Origin: Lachnospiraceae bacterium
Lineage (GTDB): Bacteria > Bacillota > Clostridia > Lachnospirales > Lachnospiraceae
Assembly (NCBI GenBank): GCA_028696165.1
Contig: JAQVHQ010000008.1
Coordinates: 1 to 64,000, forward strand
Direction: 5' to 3'
DNA length: 64,000 nt
Made by a program: the position numbers and the translations under genes. The notes below the pieces were generated by a model. The model saw only the letters and a program-made list of their open reading frames with translations. It was not told where the DNA came from and did not search any database. Positions 35,790 to 45,240 of this stretch are shown piece by piece. Numbering within the stretch: position 1 is the first letter of the stretch; each line of letters opens with the position of its first letter.

Positions 35790-37166
35790 ATGGGAGAAGA
35801 GAAAACTGCAAAAAAAGTAAGCTCTACGCAAAAACGATTTTTTGGTATTGGTGATTTTGGATTTACCTTAATGTCCAACATCGATACCTTCTATGCTACA
35901 TATTTCTTTACCAATATTGCAAAATTTTCATTGGGAATTGTAACGACAATCACTACCATCTCAGCAATTGTAGATGCGATTTTATCCTGTCTCTATGGAG
36001 CGTGGATGAACAAGATTAAACCTAAAAAATGGGGACGTTATCGTTCCTGGCTGATTTTGACACCGTGGATGGTTCCATTTCTTTATGCGCTGCAGTTCTT
36101 TAAGATTAATAATGGAATCGGCGGCATTATAGTTATGACCGTGGCCATGATCACCAGCCGTATCGCATGGAATATTCCTTATATTGCGAACATTTCCATG
36201 ATTAATGTAGCTGGTAAGACTACAGAAGACAGAATGGCTCTTTCTTCTACACGTATGGTCTGGACATCTTTAGGAAGCGTAATTTATTCTTATGCAGGTC
36301 CAATCGTAGTCGCTTTATTTGCAAATATGCTGGGTGAATCCAATGCATACGCTGCAACCGCATTTGTATTTGCAGCTTTGATGGCAGCAGGATATTTTGC
36401 TCATTTTAAAATGTTTACCGGATATGAGGAAACCGGTGAGGAAGAACTTGCGAGACTTCAGAAGGAAGCAGCAGCAAGAGCAGAAGATAAGAAACAGCAG
36501 AAAGTCAGTGCATGGGCAGCCATTCGCTGTAATCCTCATCTTATTGGATTGATTTTTTCCAGCACAACCAAATACATGGTATTATTCCTGGTAAATGGTA
36601 TTGCTGTATATTACTTTACTTATATCAGTCACAATCCGGCACTGTTGGCAACCTTTGTATTGATTACAAATTTGCTTGGTGTAGTAGCATCTTATGTATC
36701 AAAATATGTGGTTGCAAAATTATCTGCCAAGAGTACTATCGTGTATGGTTATCTGGTTATGGCAGTTGGTATGATTATTGCTTTTTTGATTTATCAAAAT
36801 ACCTGGGGCGTTATTGCTCTTATGTGTCTGGTAGTATTTGCTATGACACTTACGAATGCATGTGAACCGGAGCTCTTTGCAAATTGTGCTGGATATAGTT
36901 CAGCTAAGACGGGATATGATACTACTGGTACTGTTATGGGACTTTTGACTGTTCCTGTTAAGGTTGGTATTGTTATGCGAGGTATCCTGATTGGTGCCGC
37001 ACTTGCTATTGGTGGATTTTCTGCTGATATTGATCCGGCTACGGCTAGTGAAGCTGTTCAGAGAGGTATTTGTATTGGGTTTATGATTATTCCGGCGGTG
37101 GTTATCTTTGTGGGGGCTATGGTGCTGCTGTTTGGATACCGGCTGGATAGAGAGAATGTGGGTTAA
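35790..37166 (+). CDS. GPH-type (glycoside-pentoside-hexuronide) MFS transporter
   Basis: A 458-residue, 12-helix transporter. FGFTLMSNIDTFYATYFFTN opens helix 1, and GAWMNKIKPKKWGRYRSWLI is the GPH/MFS loop after helix 2. A charged central loop (residues 213-235) separates the halves. It probably imports the substrate of the UroD-family partner, which may be a glycoside or a methylated compound. From about 36900 the codon choice changes to GTT/GCT/ATT. This is the left edge of the G+T-rich zone around the hairpin element that starts 34 nt after its stop. Confidence 0.88.
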   Translation: MGEEKTAKKVSSTQKRFFGIGDFGFTLMSNIDTFYATYFFTNIAKFSLGIVTTITTISAIVDAILSCLYGAWMNKIKPKKWGRYRSWLILTPWMVPFLYALQFFKINNGIGGIIVMTVAMITSRIAWNIPYIANISMINVAGKTTEDRMALSSTRMVWTSLGSVIYSYAGPIVVALFANMLGESNAYAATAFVFAALMAAGYFAHFKMFTGYEETGEEELARLQKEAAARAEDKKQQKVSAWAAIRCNPHLIGLIFSSTTKYMVLFLVNGIAVYYFTYISHNPALLATFVLITNLLGVVASYVSKYVVAKLSAKSTIVYGYLVMAVGMIIAFLIYQNTWGVIALMCLVVFAMTLTNACEPELFANCAGYSSAKTGYDTTGTVMGLLTVPVKVGIVMRGILIGAALAIGGFSADIDPATASEAVQRGICIGFMIIPAVVIFVGAMVLLFGYRLDRENVG

Positions 37167-37199
37167 TGGTAATTGAGGTTTAGGTGGTTGCGGGGGGAC

Positions 37200-37383
37200 G
37201 CGGCTGCGCAAAAGGAGATATGATACAGGAACGTGGGTAACGCTTTGGTGAACTATCTGTTAACTGCGACTAAGATGCTCGGGGTGTGACCCTCGCACCT
37301 AAGTCTTAGTAAACAGAGGATTTCACCAAAGCTAAGGACACCCACTGATTGTTCCTGTATCAGATCTCCTTTTGCGCAGCCGC
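37200..37383. repeat. Long hairpin element with structured core (copy 2)
   Basis: Arms of 33 nt (37200-37232 and 37351-37383) pair with one mismatch. The 118-nt core (37233-37350) aligns with that of copy 1 at 17907-18023. Helices are preserved by paired changes, including GTGGGT/ACCCAC, GCTTTGGTGAA/TTCACCAAAGC and CTGTT/AACAG. Loops such as AACTATCTG, CTAAG, CTCGG, CCTAAGTC and CAGAGGATTT are almost unchanged. The element lies in the same position as copy 1, just after the last gene of an operon. Confidence 0.8.
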
Positions 37384-37655
37384 TACGCGTTGGCAGGGAC
37401 TGGGGATCAATTACGATTAACTGTGGGAAGAGGGGAAAAGATAAAAGATTAAAATATAGAGTTTGTTGTGGCTGTGAAGGCGCGTGCCGGGGCGGCACGG
37501 GGATTGTGGTGAGACGGGAGGTTAGGGGCTGAGTTTGTGGGTGGGGAGTTGATGTAGTGTGTGGGGAGTTGTTGTAGTGTGTGTGGATGGATAATGTGTG
37601 GGTGGGTGTGTTTTGGATACTTTGAGGTTTTGGGGTGTTTGATAAGATTTTTGGG
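37384..37655. other. Non-coding G+T-rich stretch
   Basis: No gene is supported between the hairpin element and the next stem-loop. The + strand is extremely rich in G and T (49 of 60 bases at 37501-37560), with short repeats such as GTGTGGGGAGTTG. Open frames here on the minus strand come from this bias. Confidence 0.6.
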
Positions 37656-37693
37656 GCGAGGATGAAGTTGGGGGCTTTATCCTCGCTTGTTTT
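37656..37693 (+). terminator. Possible terminator
   Basis: GCGAGGAT pairs with ATCCTCGC over 8 bp and is followed by TTGTTTTG. It lies 490 nt after the transporter gene and just before the octamer array. Confidence 0.55.
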
Positions 37694-37708
37694 GTGTTAA
37701 AATAGAAT

Positions 37709-37792
37709 GAGTTGTTGAGTTGTTGAGTTGTTGAGTTGTTGAGTTGTTGAGTTGTTGAGTTGTTGAGTTGTTGAGTTGTTGAGTTGTTGAGC
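37709..37792. repeat. Octanucleotide tandem array (GAGTTGTT, 10 units)
   Basis: Ten perfect copies of GAGTTGTT occupy 37709-37788, ending in a partial unit (GAG). Since 8 is not a multiple of 3, a TGA appears in each forward frame, so the array cannot be translated on the + strand. It ends only 8-9 nt before the regulator's reading frame opens. Confidence 0.95.
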
Positions 37793-37796
37793 TATA

Positions 37797-39509
37797 TTGG
37801 AATTGGGGTATGTTGCGTTTTGCAGTTGGTATGGCTTGATGTACTTGAAATATATGAGTTATGATGATTTGGGAAAGTTGGGGTGTGGGATGGAGAAGCG
37901 GTGGAAGCATTTGGTGAATCTTTCTATTATTTTTGAGAAGATGGTGGAGAGGGGATTTTCTGTTCGGATGAATTGGGGGGAGAATTCTGGGGTTAATCTT
38001 CAGGGGCTTAAGGGGATGAAGTTTTATGAGGATGGTCAGGATGTGGATCCGGAGTTTCTTTTGATTTGTCAGAGGGAGAGGGTTTCTGAATTGCCTGCGG
38101 CGGGGTGTTTGCTTTTGTTGGGGGATTGGAGTTGCCTGGTGGGTGCTGATGGGGTTAAGAGGGATGATTTTTGTAGTGAGAATGAGGTGGGTGGATCTGT
38201 TTTTGATGAAATGAAGGGGTCTTTGGCGGAGTTTATTTGGGTGGCTGAGGATTTGGATTTTTATGTGGTTTGGAATTTTTTGACGGATTTGTTTGTTCGG
38301 TATCGGGAGTGGGAGAAGGAGCTGGATGACATTTTGCAGGGGGAGTGTGATCTGAACGATATTTGTCAGTCGGGGCTTAGTCATTTTCAGAAGGTGCTTT
38401 TTGTGCATGATGAGTATTATTATATATTGGCTTGTCCGGAGTATGAGCCGGGGCGGACGAAGTTTGATTATAATTCTAATATTGGACATTATATGCAGGA
38501 CAGTGAGACTTTGGCACATTTTCAGACGAGTGCGGCTTATCAGGAGACTTTAAAAACTGTGGGCGGTCAGTGTTGGGACAGTGATTTTAATGATGAGGTT
38601 TGTCTGTATGCTAATATCTGGATTGAGGATTCTTATAAGGGACGGGTGATTATTCTGGAGACGAATCCGTCGCCGGGGAAACTTAGAGAGGTGACTTTTT
38701 TTGGAGACGTGATTAAACAGGCGATTTTGAATCGTTATGTATATCCTGGTGAAGATACGAATTCTATGCAGAGTATGCTGATGAATGCGATTAATAATGT
38801 GGAATTAAAAGCGGAAGTGTTGGAGGAGAAGGCTGCAGAAGTAAATTGGAAGATGGATGATCAGTACATCTGTGGGAAAATCGCTTTTGGGAAGGAAAAG
38901 ATATCTCATTATATGATTTTTGGAATCTGTAATACGATTAGACAGCAGATTAAAGGCAGCTGCACCTGTTATCTGGAGGGGGCTATCTATGTGTTGATTA
39001 ACCTGACTATTGGGAAAATGACTGAGCAGGAGCTTCGCATGCAGATGTCTTACATCATTCGGGAGGTATTGCTGCATGTGGGTGTCTCGAATGTATTTGA
39101 AAATCTTCTGGATTTGCCGATGCATATGCAGCAGGCTGAGATTGCTCTGTCTTATCCTATGGAGAAGAATTTTACCAGTTGGTATAATGAATTTAGTGAA
39201 GAGGTTCTGGATTACTGGCTGACTAAGGGGAAAGGGACTCTGCCCTGGAAGGGTATCATGGCAGATGGACTTCTCCGTATCAAAGAGTATGATAGAAAAA
39301 ACGGGACGGATTTGTATCAGACGTTAAAGGTTTATCTGATGTGTGAGAGAAACAGTACTTTGACGGCACAGACCCTGGCTATTCACCGGAGTACCCTGCC
39401 CCATCGTATCGAGCGTATTAACAAGGTGACGGGAGTGAATCTGGATGATTATCTCTCCAGACTGTATCTTATGATGTCTTTTGCTGTGGAAGATTTGGGA
39501 TTAGAGTAA
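37797..39509 (+). CDS. PucR/CdaR-type transcriptional regulator
   Basis: A protein of up to 570 residues. The last ~65 residues (LYQTLKVYLMCERNSTLTAQ, then IHRSTLPHRIERINKVTG) are a PucR C-terminal helix-turn-helix. The first ~300 residues are not recognised as a named sensor domain. The start is uncertain: TTG 37797 lies 8 nt after the octamer array with no clear ribosome site, and ATG 37854 is an alternative. It probably controls the UroD-GPH operon upstream or the threonine aldolase gene downstream. The first ~900 nt have a marked G+T bias and unusual codons; the last third returns to normal use. Confidence 0.75.
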   Translation: MELGYVAFCSWYGLMYLKYMSYDDLGKLGCGMEKRWKHLVNLSIIFEKMVERGFSVRMNWGENSGVNLQGLKGMKFYEDGQDVDPEFLLICQRERVSELPAAGCLLLLGDWSCLVGADGVKRDDFCSENEVGGSVFDEMKGSLAEFIWVAEDLDFYVVWNFLTDLFVRYREWEKELDDILQGECDLNDICQSGLSHFQKVLFVHDEYYYILACPEYEPGRTKFDYNSNIGHYMQDSETLAHFQTSAAYQETLKTVGGQCWDSDFNDEVCLYANIWIEDSYKGRVIILETNPSPGKLREVTFFGDVIKQAILNRYVYPGEDTNSMQSMLMNAINNVELKAEVLEEKAAEVNWKMDDQYICGKIAFGKEKISHYMIFGICNTIRQQIKGSCTCYLEGAIYVLINLTIGKMTEQELRMQMSYIIREVLLHVGVSNVFENLLDLPMHMQQAEIALSYPMEKNFTSWYNEFSEEVLDYWLTKGKGTLPWKGIMADGLLRIKEYDRKNGTDLYQTLKVYLMCERNSTLTAQTLAIHRSTLPHRIERINKVTGVNLDDYLSRLYLMMSFAVEDLGLE

Positions 39510-39642
39510 AATCGCAAGTCTGAAAGCAGAAGTATAGAGAAAAAAATTTAACATAAAAAATGAAATGATAAAGTTGAAGTGTAAAATATGAAAATAAAGT
39601 TATAAAAATATATCAAACACAAGACAGCAGGAGGAAAGAAAA

Positions 39643-40674
39643 ATGCAGCATTTTGACAGCGATTACATGGAAGGCGCTCATGAGAAGATTATAGAGAGGT
39701 TGGTTCAGACTAATCGGGAGCAGACACCAGGGTATGGAAGTGACATGTATTGTGAGAGCGCAAAAGAAAAAATAAAGACAGCATGTAAAAATCCAGATGC
39801 AAAAGTCTATTTCTTAGTGGGTGGAACCCAGACGAATGTTACGGTTATTGATACGCTGCTTAAATCCTATGAGGGTGTGGTGGCAGCAAAATCAGGACAT
39901 GTAGCTACACATGAAGCAGGTGCAATTGAGTTTGGCGGACATAAAGTTCTGGAACTGGAGGCACAGCAGGGAAAGTTGTCTGCAGAAACTGTAAAATCCT
40001 ACATAGCAGGATATTATAAAGACGAAAATTATGAACACATGGTTGCGCCGGGAATGGTGTACATATCCCATCCTACAGAATATGGAACGCTGTATACAAA
40101 AAGGGAACTGGAAGAACTGGCGAACGTGTGTCGGGAATATGAGATTCCGTTATATCTGGATGGTGCAAGATTAGGATATGGATTGGCCGCCAGTGATACG
40201 GATGTAGACCTGGAAACTTTATCAGAATGCTGCGATGTGTATTATATTGGTGGAACAAAAGTAGGAGCTTTATTTGGCGAGGCCGTTGTGGTAAATCATT
40301 ATCAGGAATGTTTTCACCGCTTTTTAAGCATTATGAAACAGCATGGTGCGCTTATGGCAAAAGGAAGAATGCTGGGATTGCAGTTTGATACTTTATTTAC
40401 AGATAATCTGTATCTTGATATAGCACGTCATGCGATTAAGATGGCTGAAAAATTGCGGAACGGATTAGAGAAGGCAGGCTGTCAGGTTTTTATTGATTCG
40501 CCTACCAATCAGCAGTTTGTAGTATTGGAAAATAAAAAAATGAAGGAATTATCTGAGCATGTTTCTTTCGGATTTTGGGAAAATTATGATGAGAACCATA
40601 CAGTCGTGCGATTTGCAACCAGCTGGGCAACCAAAGAGGAAGATATCGATAAATTATTGGAATTGCTGGCTTAA
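39643..40674 (+). CDS. Threonine aldolase family PLP enzyme
   Basis: A 343-residue fold-type I PLP enzyme. FLVGGTQTNVTVIDTLL, HVATHEAGAIE, LYLDGARLGYGL (PLP-binding Asp) and YYIGGTKVGALFGE with the Schiff-base Lys206 match low-specificity threonine aldolase/beta-eliminating lyases. It would cleave L-threonine or allo-threonine to glycine and acetaldehyde. GGAGG lies before the ATG. An aminopeptidase gene follows after 82 nt. Confidence 0.9.
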   Translation: MQHFDSDYMEGAHEKIIERLVQTNREQTPGYGSDMYCESAKEKIKTACKNPDAKVYFLVGGTQTNVTVIDTLLKSYEGVVAAKSGHVATHEAGAIEFGGHKVLELEAQQGKLSAETVKSYIAGYYKDENYEHMVAPGMVYISHPTEYGTLYTKRELEELANVCREYEIPLYLDGARLGYGLAASDTDVDLETLSECCDVYYIGGTKVGALFGEAVVVNHYQECFHRFLSIMKQHGALMAKGRMLGLQFDTLFTDNLYLDIARHAIKMAEKLRNGLEKAGCQVFIDSPTNQQFVVLENKKMKELSEHVSFGFWENYDENHTVVRFATSWATKEEDIDKLLELLA

Positions 40675-40756
40675 ATGACAAGAAAACTTCCAGTGGATTA
40701 CAGCGCAGCACAGTAAGTATGACAAGGCGTAGTTGAGATAGAAAGAAGACAAGACG

Positions 40757-42547
40757 ATGAGAGAACAGATAGCAGACAGAATTGAAAAATTACAGAAAAG
40801 TATGCGGGCGAGAGATATTGATGCCTATATTATCCCTACAGCAGATTATCATCAGAGTGAATATGTGGGGAACCATTTTAAAAGCAGAGAGTTTATGACC
40901 GGATTTACCGGTTCAGCAGGTACGGCAGTTGTTACAATGAGAGAAGCCTGCCTTTGGACAGATGGAAGATATTTTATCCAGGCAGAAGAGCAACTGTCAG
41001 GAAGTGGAATTATACTGCAGAAGATGGGCGAGCCCGGGGTACCGGATATTTGCGAATACCTGGAAGAAAAACTGCCGGAAGATGCCATACTGGGATTTGA
41101 CGGACGAACAATTGGCTATGAGCAGGGAATGAAATATGAGGAAATAGTGTTAAAGAAGCACGGAAGTATTGCCTATCAGGAAGATTTGGTAGACAATATC
41201 TGGGAGATGCGGCCTGAGATTTCCAAAGAACCTGCTTTCCTTTTGGAAGAAAAGTATGCGGGTGAAAGCACAGAGACAAAGCTTAAGAGACTTAGGAAAG
41301 TAATGAAAGAGAAAGGCACGAATCTACACATATTAGCTACGCTGGATGATATTGACTGGCTGCTGAATATTCGTGGGAAAGATGTGACTTATTTTCCATT
41401 ACTGCTTTCTTATGCAATGGTAAGCATGAATTGGGTTGATTTATATGTGGATGAGACAAAACTTGATTCGGGTTTAAAAAAATATCTGGAAGATAATAAA
41501 GTGATCATTCATCCATATGATGACATCTACGAAGCGGTAAAAGAAATCTCTAAAGAGGAAAATGTCCTGATAGATCCGCTTGGTACCAATTATGCTATGG
41601 TTAAAAATATTTCATCAGATGTAAATATTATAAAAGGGGAGAATCCAACCATTCTCATGAAGTCTATGAAGAATGCAACTGAGATAAAAAATATCAGAAA
41701 TGCGCACATTAAAGATGGTGTGGCATGTACAAAATTCATGTACTGGTTGAAGATGAATATTGGTAAGATAAAAATCACAGAAATTAGTGCATCTGAAAAA
41801 CTGGAAGAATTTCGCAGACAGCAAAAACTGTATATGCAGCCAAGCTTTGATCCGATTTGTGCCTATAAGGAACATGCTGCAATTGTGCATTATTCAGCGA
41901 CGGCGGAATCAGCATCAGAACTGAGAAAAAGTGGCATGGTGCTTATGGATACCGGTGCTAATTATTATGACGGTTCAACGGACATTACCAGAACGATGGC
42001 ACTTGGCCCGGTAAGCGAATTGGAGAAAGAACATTTCACCTTGGTTGCCATGGCAAATCTGCGTTTAGCTGATGCAAAGTTCCTTCATGGATGTACAGGT
42101 GCCAATCTGGATTATGCGGCCCGGGAGATATTCTGGAAGCGGGGATTGGATTTTAAACATGGAACCGGGCATGGCGTAGGTTATCTTGGAACAATTCATG
42201 AAGGCCCCATTGCCTTCCGCTGGAGAATCGGCGAACATAATCAAATGTTGGAAGATGGTATGATAATTACAGATGAACCCGGGTTATATATCGAAGGCTC
42301 TCATGGAATCCGTACAGAAAATGAACTGCTGGTATGCGAATCAGAAGAAAATGAATATGGGCAGTTTATGCACCTGGAACCAATTACTTTTGTGCCTATT
42401 GATTTGGAACTTATTAAGCCGGAGATAATGACTGAGGATGACAGAAAACTGTTGAATCAATATCATAAGCAGGTATTTGAAAAAGTAAGCCCTTATCTTG
42501 ATGAGAAGGAGTGCAGGTGGCTTGAAAAATACACTTGCGAAATATAA
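40757..42547 (+). CDS. Xaa-Pro aminopeptidase (peptidase M24B)
   Basis: A 596-residue, three-domain M24B enzyme as in eukaryotic-type APP1. Two creatinase-like N-terminal domains are followed by a pita-bread domain with all metal ligands: DTGANYYDGSTDITRT, HGTGHGVG, TDEPGLYIEG and TENELLV. It removes N-terminal residues next to proline from peptides in the cytoplasm. The ribosome site is weak. The MATE gene begins 36 nt after its stop. Confidence 0.93.
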   Translation: MREQIADRIEKLQKSMRARDIDAYIIPTADYHQSEYVGNHFKSREFMTGFTGSAGTAVVTMREACLWTDGRYFIQAEEQLSGSGIILQKMGEPGVPDICEYLEEKLPEDAILGFDGRTIGYEQGMKYEEIVLKKHGSIAYQEDLVDNIWEMRPEISKEPAFLLEEKYAGESTETKLKRLRKVMKEKGTNLHILATLDDIDWLLNIRGKDVTYFPLLLSYAMVSMNWVDLYVDETKLDSGLKKYLEDNKVIIHPYDDIYEAVKEISKEENVLIDPLGTNYAMVKNISSDVNIIKGENPTILMKSMKNATEIKNIRNAHIKDGVACTKFMYWLKMNIGKIKITEISASEKLEEFRRQQKLYMQPSFDPICAYKEHAAIVHYSATAESASELRKSGMVLMDTGANYYDGSTDITRTMALGPVSELEKEHFTLVAMANLRLADAKFLHGCTGANLDYAAREIFWKRGLDFKHGTGHGVGYLGTIHEGPIAFRWRIGEHNQMLEDGMIITDEPGLYIEGSHGIRTENELLVCESEENEYGQFMHLEPITFVPIDLELIKPEIMTEDDRKLLNQYHKQVFEKVSPYLDEKECRWLEKYTCEI

Positions 42548-42582
42548 AGAGAAAAGCCGTACAAAAGAGGAGAACAGCACGA

Positions 42583-43926
42583 ATGAGCAATAAAAATGCA
42601 AGTGATTTTACACAAGGAAATATTTTAAGTAAACTGGTCAAGTTTATGATTCCTATTCTGGGAGCATTGATTTTACAGGCTATGTATGGAGCGGTAGATT
42701 TATTAATCGTAGGTCAGTTTGGAACAACTTCCGGTATTTCCGCAGTATCGACCGGAAGCAGTATTATTAATCTGGCAACATTTACAATCACAGGTCTGGC
42801 TATGGGTGTTACCGTGCTTATAAGCAGATACATTGGAGAAAAAAAGGAAGAGCGCATTGGCAAATTAATTGGCGGAGTTATCTGTTTCTTCGTATGTCTG
42901 TCGATTATACTTGCAATAGTATTGCTGATATTTGCTAAGCCGTTGTCAAAACTTATGCAGGCTCCGGAAGAAGCTTTGGAACTGACGGTTCTGTATGTAA
43001 GAATCTGTGGCGGTGGAATTATATTTGTTATAGGATATAACATCATAAGCAGTATCTTCCGTGGTTTGGGGAATTCAAAACTTCCGTTGATATTTGTGGC
43101 GATTGCCTGCGTGGCTAATGTGGTAGGCGATTTGGTGCTGGTAGCAGGATTTCATATGAACGTGGCGGGTGCGGCAATAGCAACGATTTTTGCCCAGGCG
43201 GTCAGCGTAGTACTTTCAATAGTGATCATCAGAAAACAGAAATTGCCATTTCACATCAGAAGAGAAGATATATGCTTTTCTGGAGAAGTGAAAAAATTTC
43301 TTCAGATTGGATCACCAATTGCATTGCAGGAACTTCTGACAAACCTGACCTTTCTGGCTCTCTGTGCTTTTGTAAATCGCCTTGGGTTGGAGGCATCATC
43401 GGGCTATGGTATTGCAAATAAGCTGGTGGGATTTGTTTTATTGATTCCATCATCTCTTATGCAGTCCATGTCCTCCTTTGTGGCTCAGAATGTGGGAGCA
43501 AGAAAAGAAAAAAGAGCGACTCAGGCTATGTTCTGCGGGATGGCAGTGGGAGTTGGTATTGGTATCTTTGTGGCGGCATTTACCTTCTTCAAAGGAGATT
43601 TGCTGGCGTCATTGTTTACGAAGGATACGGAAGTTATAGTAAAAGCTTTTGAGTATCTTAAGGGATTTAGTCCGGAAGCTATGGTTACCTGCGTGATGTT
43701 CAGCTTTATGGGATATTTTAACGGACATGAAAAGACATTGTTTGTCATGTCTCAGGGGCTTGCACAATCATTTATCGTGCGTCTGCCCATGTCCTACATA
43801 ATGAGTATTCAGCCAAATGCTTCTTTGACCATGATTGCACTGGCAGCACCTACAGCTACTGTGTTTGGAATATTGATTAATTTTATCTATTACCAGAAGT
43901 TTAAAAAACAGATAAAATTTGAATGA
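42583..43926 (+). CDS. MATE family efflux transporter
   Basis: A 447-residue MATE protein with FTQGNILSKLVKFMIPILGA at the start and AMYGAVDLLIVGQFG in helix 1-2, plus about 12 helices in two halves. GAGGAG upstream supports the start at 42583, not the earlier frame start at 42535 that overlaps the peptidase gene. Distinct from the MATE protein at 0.6-2.0 kb. Substrate unknown. Confidence 0.92.
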   Translation: MSNKNASDFTQGNILSKLVKFMIPILGALILQAMYGAVDLLIVGQFGTTSGISAVSTGSSIINLATFTITGLAMGVTVLISRYIGEKKEERIGKLIGGVICFFVCLSIILAIVLLIFAKPLSKLMQAPEEALELTVLYVRICGGGIIFVIGYNIISSIFRGLGNSKLPLIFVAIACVANVVGDLVLVAGFHMNVAGAAIATIFAQAVSVVLSIVIIRKQKLPFHIRREDICFSGEVKKFLQIGSPIALQELLTNLTFLALCAFVNRLGLEASSGYGIANKLVGFVLLIPSSLMQSMSSFVAQNVGARKEKRATQAMFCGMAVGVGIGIFVAAFTFFKGDLLASLFTKDTEVIVKAFEYLKGFSPEAMVTCVMFSFMGYFNGHEKTLFVMSQGLAQSFIVRLPMSYIMSIQPNASLTMIALAAPTATVFGILINFIYYQKFKKQIKFE

Positions 43927-44001
43927 TGTGTTAAAGGATAGATAGCATATTAAGACTCCACCTTTGTAGGCGGTGAGTGTTTTGAGGAGGAGATAGGCAA
44001 G

Positions 44002-45183
44002 ATGTATTGTGGAAATTGTGGAAATCAAATACCGGATGATGCTAAATTTTGTCCCAAATGCGGGACGTTAACACAAGAAAAAGCATCATATGTACAGCCG
44101 GAGGAAAAGTATTCTAAGATAGAAAATTCTAAGAAACATAAGGCAGAAGGCAGAAATACAGATAAAACGAAAACAGATATTATGCCCATTCTGATTGTGG
44201 GCGTGGGTGCATTGATTGTCGTGCTTGGTGTTATTTGCTTTATCCTGTTTACAAATGGAAAGAAGGATAAAGAAGATACGAAGCAGGCAGCACAAGCCCA
44301 GGAACAACAGACTGAGGAAGCAGAAGAGGCAAAACCGGAAGAAACAAAACCGGAGGAAGAACCTGAAGAAGTGCAGGAGGAAGCGCAACCTGCAGCAGAT
44401 GAGGCACCAGAATCACAGGAATCTGTCACGGGGCAGGAGGAACCTAAGGAATATATATTAGTAAATAGTTCCACAAGTCTGCTTACCCAGGCAGATATGG
44501 ATGGACTCAGCGCAGAAGAACTTCGTCTGGCGATTAATGAGATATATGCCCGACATGGAAGAAAGTTTAAAGATCAGGAACTGCAAAATTATTTTAATGC
44601 AAGAGGCTGGTATCATGGAACCATAGAACCGGATGCATTTGACGAAAGCTTGTTGTCTGACATAGAAAAGCAAAATGTACAGCTGCTAAGTGCCAGAAAA
44701 GATGCAGCAGGAACAGCATCTGCATCCAGTAATACAGGTGGTGTCAATTACGTAAGTGCCTATGCCGGACTGGTTGCCAGGGCAGCATCCGTGCCCAATA
44801 ATATCTCCTGGTATTGGTTGTGGGATATGGACGAAGATGGCATTCTGGAACTTATCATCAATGAAAAAACATGCGAGGCAGATGCCATCATACGTATCTA
44901 TACATATGATGGAAGTAATGCAATACAGTTGGGTGAACAGCCAGGTGGACATGGATGGGCGTGCTATATAGATGGCACGACAGGATTAGTCTTAGAATAT
45001 GCGCATATGGGATATGAGTGGGTAAATCTGATTAATAAAAATGGTAATTCGATTACAGTAACTAAACTTCTCGACCACGAAGTAGGTGTAGGAGATGAAA
45101 TTGGAACAACACTTCCAAGAAATGAATTGTACGGGTGTGATGTAAATAGTCAGGCTTTGCTGGCTGGCGGGGTGCCTTACTAA
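44002..45183 (+). CDS. Zinc-ribbon membrane protein with YARHG domain (copy A)
   Basis: A 393-residue protein. The N-terminal zinc ribbon CGNCGNQIPDDAKFCPKCG is followed by one membrane helix (about residues 54-78), a Glu/Pro/Ala-rich linker (85-150) and an extracytoplasmic YARHG domain (LRLAINEIYARHGRKFKDQE, near 175-195). The C-terminal ~140 residues form another domain with an Asp-rich DMDEDGILELII stretch resembling a calcium loop. Function unknown. GAGGAGGAG precedes the start. A paralogue with the same front lies at 60275, across the catabolic island. Confidence 0.85.
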   Translation: MYCGNCGNQIPDDAKFCPKCGTLTQEKASYVQPEEKYSKIENSKKHKAEGRNTDKTKTDIMPILIVGVGALIVVLGVICFILFTNGKKDKEDTKQAAQAQEQQTEEAEEAKPEETKPEEEPEEVQEEAQPAADEAPESQESVTGQEEPKEYILVNSSTSLLTQADMDGLSAEELRLAINEIYARHGRKFKDQELQNYFNARGWYHGTIEPDAFDESLLSDIEKQNVQLLSARKDAAGTASASSNTGGVNYVSAYAGLVARAASVPNNISWYWLWDMDEDGILELIINEKTCEADAIIRIYTYDGSNAIQLGEQPGGHGWACYIDGTTGLVLEYAHMGYEWVNLINKNGNSITVTKLLDHEVGVGDEIGTTLPRNELYGCDVNSQALLAGGVPY

Positions 45184-45201
45184 AAATCAATATAGGATGT
45201 T

Positions 45202-45240
45202 CAAGAATAGAGCTGTCGCACTGCGGCAGCTCTATTCTTG
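45202..45240. terminator. Strong perfect hairpin after copy A
   Basis: CAAGAATAGAGCTG pairs with CAGCTCTATTCTTG around CGC/GCG. It has no long T-run, but its place after the stop fits a terminator. Confidence 0.65.

Noticed and set aside
37677-38519. Minus-strand frame ending in Asn/Thr/Gln repeats
   Set aside because: It is the antisense of the octamer array and of the G+T-rich first part of the PucR-type gene. It has no start signal and an implausible composition.
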